Positions 61,290-64,000 of a stretch of 64,000 bases of DNA are shown piece after piece; position 1 is the stretch's first letter; each line of letters opens with the position of its first letter. Source of the DNA: Flavivirga aquatica. GTDB lineage: Bacteria > Bacteroidota > Bacteroidia > Flavobacteriales > Flavobacteriaceae. Location of the stretch: NCBI RefSeq assembly GCF_001747085.1, contig NZ_MDJD01000034.1, positions 372,001 through 436,000 on the forward strand, written 5' to 3'. The notes beneath the pieces are model-generated. The model had not been told where the DNA came from. It saw only the letters and a list, made by a program, of their open reading frames with translations, and made no database searches. The position numbers were made by a program, and so were the translations under genes.

Positions 61290-62122
61290 TAAAAGCTTTT
61301 TATTAGTGTGAAATTTGAATGATTGGTACTAGGTGATTCATTAAACTTAAAGACATCGTGTCGATTACCAAAACTGATATTTCTTATGTATTTATATGTA
61401 ATACTGTAAACTTCACTATCATTAGTAATATCACCAATAAAAACTAAATCTAATATTTCTGGATTAAGCTTTAATTGCTCAATAGTGAATAAAATATAAT
61501 AAATGAAATCTTCTTTTGTGTTGTAGATAAAGCTATTGTAAAGTAATAATTTTGACTTTTTGACAATTATTATTTCGAAATGTGTTTTACTTACATTAAC
61601 ATAGACTTTAGTAGTATCTGCGTTTTTTTCAATATTTAAAATTTCACTAATTAGAACTGTAGATACGTGTTTGAAGGTAAAAGAACCAAATTGATCATAA
61701 ATAAAATTATTAATGTTTATATATGGCACATAAACATTTACACTATCATTAAGCAAAATACTATCATAAGTAATAAAATCTGATTTAAGTATTTTAGAGT
61801 TGAATTTTAAATAATCAGCTAAACAGTTTTCGTCAAATAGAGGTGTAGGTATTAAAGTAGATAAATCGTTATCATGTATTACACATACATTGCTAAACGA
61901 TAAATTTTCAAGAATATTTTCATTCTCAAATTGTAGTTTTAAATGATCCAAAACTTCTAAAGGATTTAGTCTTTTATCAAAGAAAATATCCTTTAGAGTG
62001 GTAATAGTATTTAAATATCGATCTAGTATACAAAAAGAAAGTCCACTCAAGCTTATTTGAATGGACAATTCTATATTTGTTAATTCGTCGTTAGACGAAA
62101 TATTATTTTTTGGTAACGCCAT
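61289..62122 (-). CDS. DUF3822 family protein
   Basis: A 277-residue cytosolic protein. ELSIQISLSGLSFCILDRYL at the start and the repeated beta-alpha layout (VYVNVSKTHFEIIIVKKSKL, LVFIGDI) suggest an ASKHA-like fold similar to type IV pilus assembly ATPases (PilM-like) in miniature. DUF3822 next to rsmD is common in Bacteroidota, to my knowledge. Function unknown. It overlaps the upstream membrane protein gene by 20 nt and rsmD by 1 nt. Confidence 0.88.
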   Translation of the reverse strand: MALPKNNISSNDELTNIELSIQISLSGLSFCILDRYLNTITTLKDIFFDKRLNPLEVLDHLKLQFENENILENLSFSNVCVIHDNDLSTLIPTPLFDENCLADYLKFNSKILKSDFITYDSILLNDSVNVYVPYININNFIYDQFGSFTFKHVSTVLISEILNIEKNADTTKVYVNVSKTHFEIIIVKKSKLLLYNSFIYNTKEDFIYYILFTIEQLKLNPEILDLVFIGDITNDSEVYSITYKYIRNISFGNRHDVFKFNESPSTNHSNFTLIKSF

Positions 62123-62843
62123 ATGTTTTTGGCCAATTTCCGATTGTTTTTACTTCATCCATAGATCCAACTATTAAGGCATCTCCATTAACACCGTCAA
62201 CAGATACTATTTGATTTTCTTGCATAACCAAATCCTTTTCTTGGTCATGTAAAATAACTTCCTTTTTTACAGAAGCTTCAAATACAGGTATATTTATATC
62301 GTTTTGTTCAATAAAACCAGATTGCAAATTAAATTTAACATTTTCAACACCTGGCACATTCATCATTGTTTTGTAACGGTCTGAATTTTTAAATAAAGAA
62401 TCTTTTACAGGTTTGAAACCTAAAGTATCAATAATTACAGTATCTTTCATAGTTTCTACTCCACCATATCGGGCAGTTAATTCCTCGTCAATAATTTGGC
62501 TATCAGTTCGTTGGGTGATTGTGAATTTAGCCGTATCTATAAACTTAACTAGATTATCAAAATTATCTGTAAACCTTCCAGTAACCTGTCTATGAGCCAA
62601 TTGTGCATCCCTAATATCCATTAAACTTTTAATTACAACTTCGTAACGTTTATTTTTAATCTTATTAAATTTAATAGGACCAGTAACAGAGTTCCAAGTT
62701 TGATAACCTAAAAATACTATTAATGCCCAAAGCAATATATTTAAAACAGGTTTGAGTTTTGTAGGTATAAATTTATCAATTAGCTTAACCAAGCCAATTG
62801 TAACTAGTATCACTGCAACTGCACTAAGAATAAATGTTAACAT
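62103..62843 (-). CDS. Membrane-anchored conserved hypothetical protein (246 aa)
   Basis: A 246-residue protein with two hydrophobic helices near the N-terminus (about residues 3-20, AVAVILVTIGLVKLI, and 32-48, VLNILLWALIVFLGYQTW) and then a soluble periplasmic or cytosolic part with conserved-looking segments IRDAQLAHRQVTGRFTDNFD and FEASVKKEVILHDQ. The segment after the helices has a pseudopilin-like flavour (KYEV-type strand and TGRFTDN). It heads the operon with DUF3822 and rsmD and overlaps DUF3822 by 20 nt. Function unknown. Confidence 0.75.
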   Translation of the reverse strand: MLTFILSAVAVILVTIGLVKLIDKFIPTKLKPVLNILLWALIVFLGYQTWNSVTGPIKFNKIKNKRYEVVIKSLMDIRDAQLAHRQVTGRFTDNFDNLVKFIDTAKFTITQRTDSQIIDEELTARYGGVETMKDTVIIDTLGFKPVKDSLFKNSDRYKTMMNVPGVENVKFNLQSGFIEQNDINIPVFEASVKKEVILHDQEKDLVMQENQIVSVDGVNGDALIVGSMDEVKTIGNWPKTYGVTKK

Positions 62844-62882
62844 AGTATGTTTTTAATTAAAAAGTTTATTAATGGTATTTAG

Positions 62883-62890
62883 CAAATCTA
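62883..62890 (-). promoter_or_regulatory. Putative -7 promoter element of the rsmD operon
   Basis: On the minus strand this reads TAGATTTG, matching TAnnTTTG, 39 nt upstream of the first ATG of the operon. Confidence 0.45.
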
Positions 62891-62936
62891 CAATTTTTTT
62901 TTAATCGTAAAAACCTATGAGAGTAAAAATCATTTC

Positions 62937-62944
62937 TATCTTTG
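62937..62944 (+). promoter_or_regulatory. Putative -7 promoter element of the helicase gene
   Basis: TATCTTTG matches TAnnTTTG and lies 28 nt upstream of the ATG at 62973. Confidence 0.5.
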
Positions 62945-62972
62945 AATAATTTATTAACTCGTAAAGCTCTAA

Positions 62973-64000
62973 ATGACCTCATCTCAATTTTATTCCCTTA
63001 TAAAACAGCAGTTTCCGTTTGAACCAACGCTAAAACAGAATATTGTTTTACAACAGTTATCTGCATTTATTTTTGAAACAGCTCCTAATGTCCTTTATTT
63101 ACTTAAAGGTTATGCAGGAACTGGTAAAACAACTATTGTAGGAGCTATAGTAACAAATTTATGGAAAGCTAAAAAAAGTGCAGTATTGATGGCTCCTACA
63201 GGTAGAGCAGCTAAAGTTATTTCTAATTATTCAGGTAATCAAGCGTTCACAATTCATAAAAAGATATATTTTCCTAAAAAAGAAAAAACAGGAGGTATTA
63301 AATTTGTTTTACAGCCTAATAAACACAAAAACACTATTTTCATTGTAGATGAAGCGTCTATGATACCAGATACACCTGGAGATTCAAAACTATTTGATAA
63401 TGGCTCTTTATTAGATGATTTAATACAATATGTGTATTCTGGACATCAATGTAAATTACTTTTAATTGGAGATACAGCACAATTGCCTCCAGTTAAATTA
63501 GATTTAAGCCCAGCTTTAGATGAAGGAAAATTAGGTTTAAATTATAATAAAGAGGTTACGAAAATGGAATTGGACGAAGTAGTACGTCAAGAACAAGATT
63601 CAGGTATACTTGTAAATGCCACAGTTTTGAGAGATGCTTTGACTTACAATATGCATGATTCATTTAAATTTGATTTAGCCAATTTTAAAGATATTATAAG
63701 ACTTATAGATGGTCATGAAATTATGGATGCTATTAATGATGCTTATGGTGACCATGGAAAAGAAGAAACAGCTATTATAGTTAGAAGTAACAAACGAGCT
63801 AACCTATATAACCAACAAATACGAAATAGAATTTTATTTAATGAAAATGAATTAACTGCTGGAGATTATTTAATGGTAGTTAAGAATAATTATTTCTGGA
63901 TAAAACCAACTACAGAAGCAGGATTTATAGCTAATGGTGATATTATAGAAGTATTAGAAATCTTTAGAATTGAAGAACTCTATGGTTTTCGCTTCGCAGA
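62973..64000 (+). CDS. RecD/UvrD-like superfamily 1 DNA helicase (3' end outside window)
   Basis: The frame is open from ATG 62973 to the window edge (342 codons). It begins MTSSQFYSLIKQQFPFEPTL, then motif Q-like TLKQNIVLQQLSAF. Walker A is KGYAGTGKTTIVGA (near residue 45), motif Ia LMAPTGRAAKVISNY, Walker B FIVDEASMI, motif III LLIGDTAQLPPV and a motif IV-like VVRQEQDSGIL. The pattern is that of SF1B helicases such as RecD2 and Pif1. Bacteroidota encode several stand-alone RecD-like helicases of about 470 residues. The C-terminal motifs V-VI lie outside the window, so activity cannot be judged. Confidence 0.9.
   Translation, partial: MTSSQFYSLIKQQFPFEPTLKQNIVLQQLSAFIFETAPNVLYLLKGYAGTGKTTIVGAIVTNLWKAKKSAVLMAPTGRAAKVISNYSGNQAFTIHKKIYFPKKEKTGGIKFVLQPNKHKNTIFIVDEASMIPDTPGDSKLFDNGSLLDDLIQYVYSGHQCKLLLIGDTAQLPPVKLDLSPALDEGKLGLNYNKEVTKMELDEVVRQEQDSGILVNATVLRDALTYNMHDSFKFDLANFKDIIRLIDGHEIMDAINDAYGDHGKEETAIIVRSNKRANLYNQQIRNRILFNENELTAGDYLMVVKNNYFWIKPTTEAGFIANGDIIEVLEIFRIEELYGFRFA

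Overview
The window is a 64 kb stretch of a low-GC chromosome from a member of the Bacteroidota, almost certainly family Flavobacteriaceae. Support comes from the type IX secretion (T9SS) genes (PorQ, a PorP/SprF protein, a giant protein with a gliding-motility-type C-terminal domain), the fused E1 alpha/beta 2-oxoacid dehydrogenase, the 610-residue ribosomal protein S1, many Bacteroidota-only lipoproteins and outer-membrane barrels, and repeated matches to the Bacteroidota -7 promoter element TAnnTTTG just upstream of genes. I do not name a genus. No tRNA, rRNA operon, CRISPR array or prophage was seen.

Layout. 1-16 kb: end-truncated pheT, an RDD membrane protein, a fused 2-oxoacid dehydrogenase E1, a degenerate M1-peptidase/beta-barrel fusion, a LOG-type nucleotide hydrolase, uvrA, gamma-glutamyltransferase and an ACP-phosphodiesterase-like gene. 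16-20 kb: glmM converges on an LpxL-type acyltransferase, and an IS1182-type insertion sequence has landed in the loop of the terminator they shared. 20-30 kb: rhomboid protease, lon-porQ-cmk, a DUF547 protein, a LysM protein and rpsA with a long, foldable leader. 30.5-34.5 kb: a gene-poor stretch with a structured-RNA-like element, then pyrR-pyrB-(two small genes)-rnz. 34.4-36.8 kb: two paralogous small genes of unknown function, pdxH and a CAP-domain lipoprotein.

36.9-47.6 kb: a four-gene minus-strand surface-adhesion locus: a 1958-residue T9SS type-B cargo with three 513-bp tandem repeats, its PorP/SprF partner, and two tandem TPR/PD40/OmpA proteins. 48-52 kb: a polyphosphate group (SixA-like phosphatase, ppk, ppx). 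52-55 kb: dnaX-lipoprotein-miaE. 55.6-60.2 kb: an apparent operon joining a stand-alone amino-acid-type adenylation enzyme, a six-helix membrane flavin/NAD oxidoreductase-like protein, a crotonase and an outer-membrane protein; this is the best candidate here for an undescribed system. 60.3-64 kb: RNase P RNA, a membrane protein-DUF3822-rsmD operon and a truncated UvrD/RecD-like helicase.

Most of the window is housekeeping. The accessory or unusual parts are the IS element, the adhesin locus and the adenylation-oxidoreductase operon. Functional calls come from motif recognition by eye; no database search was run.
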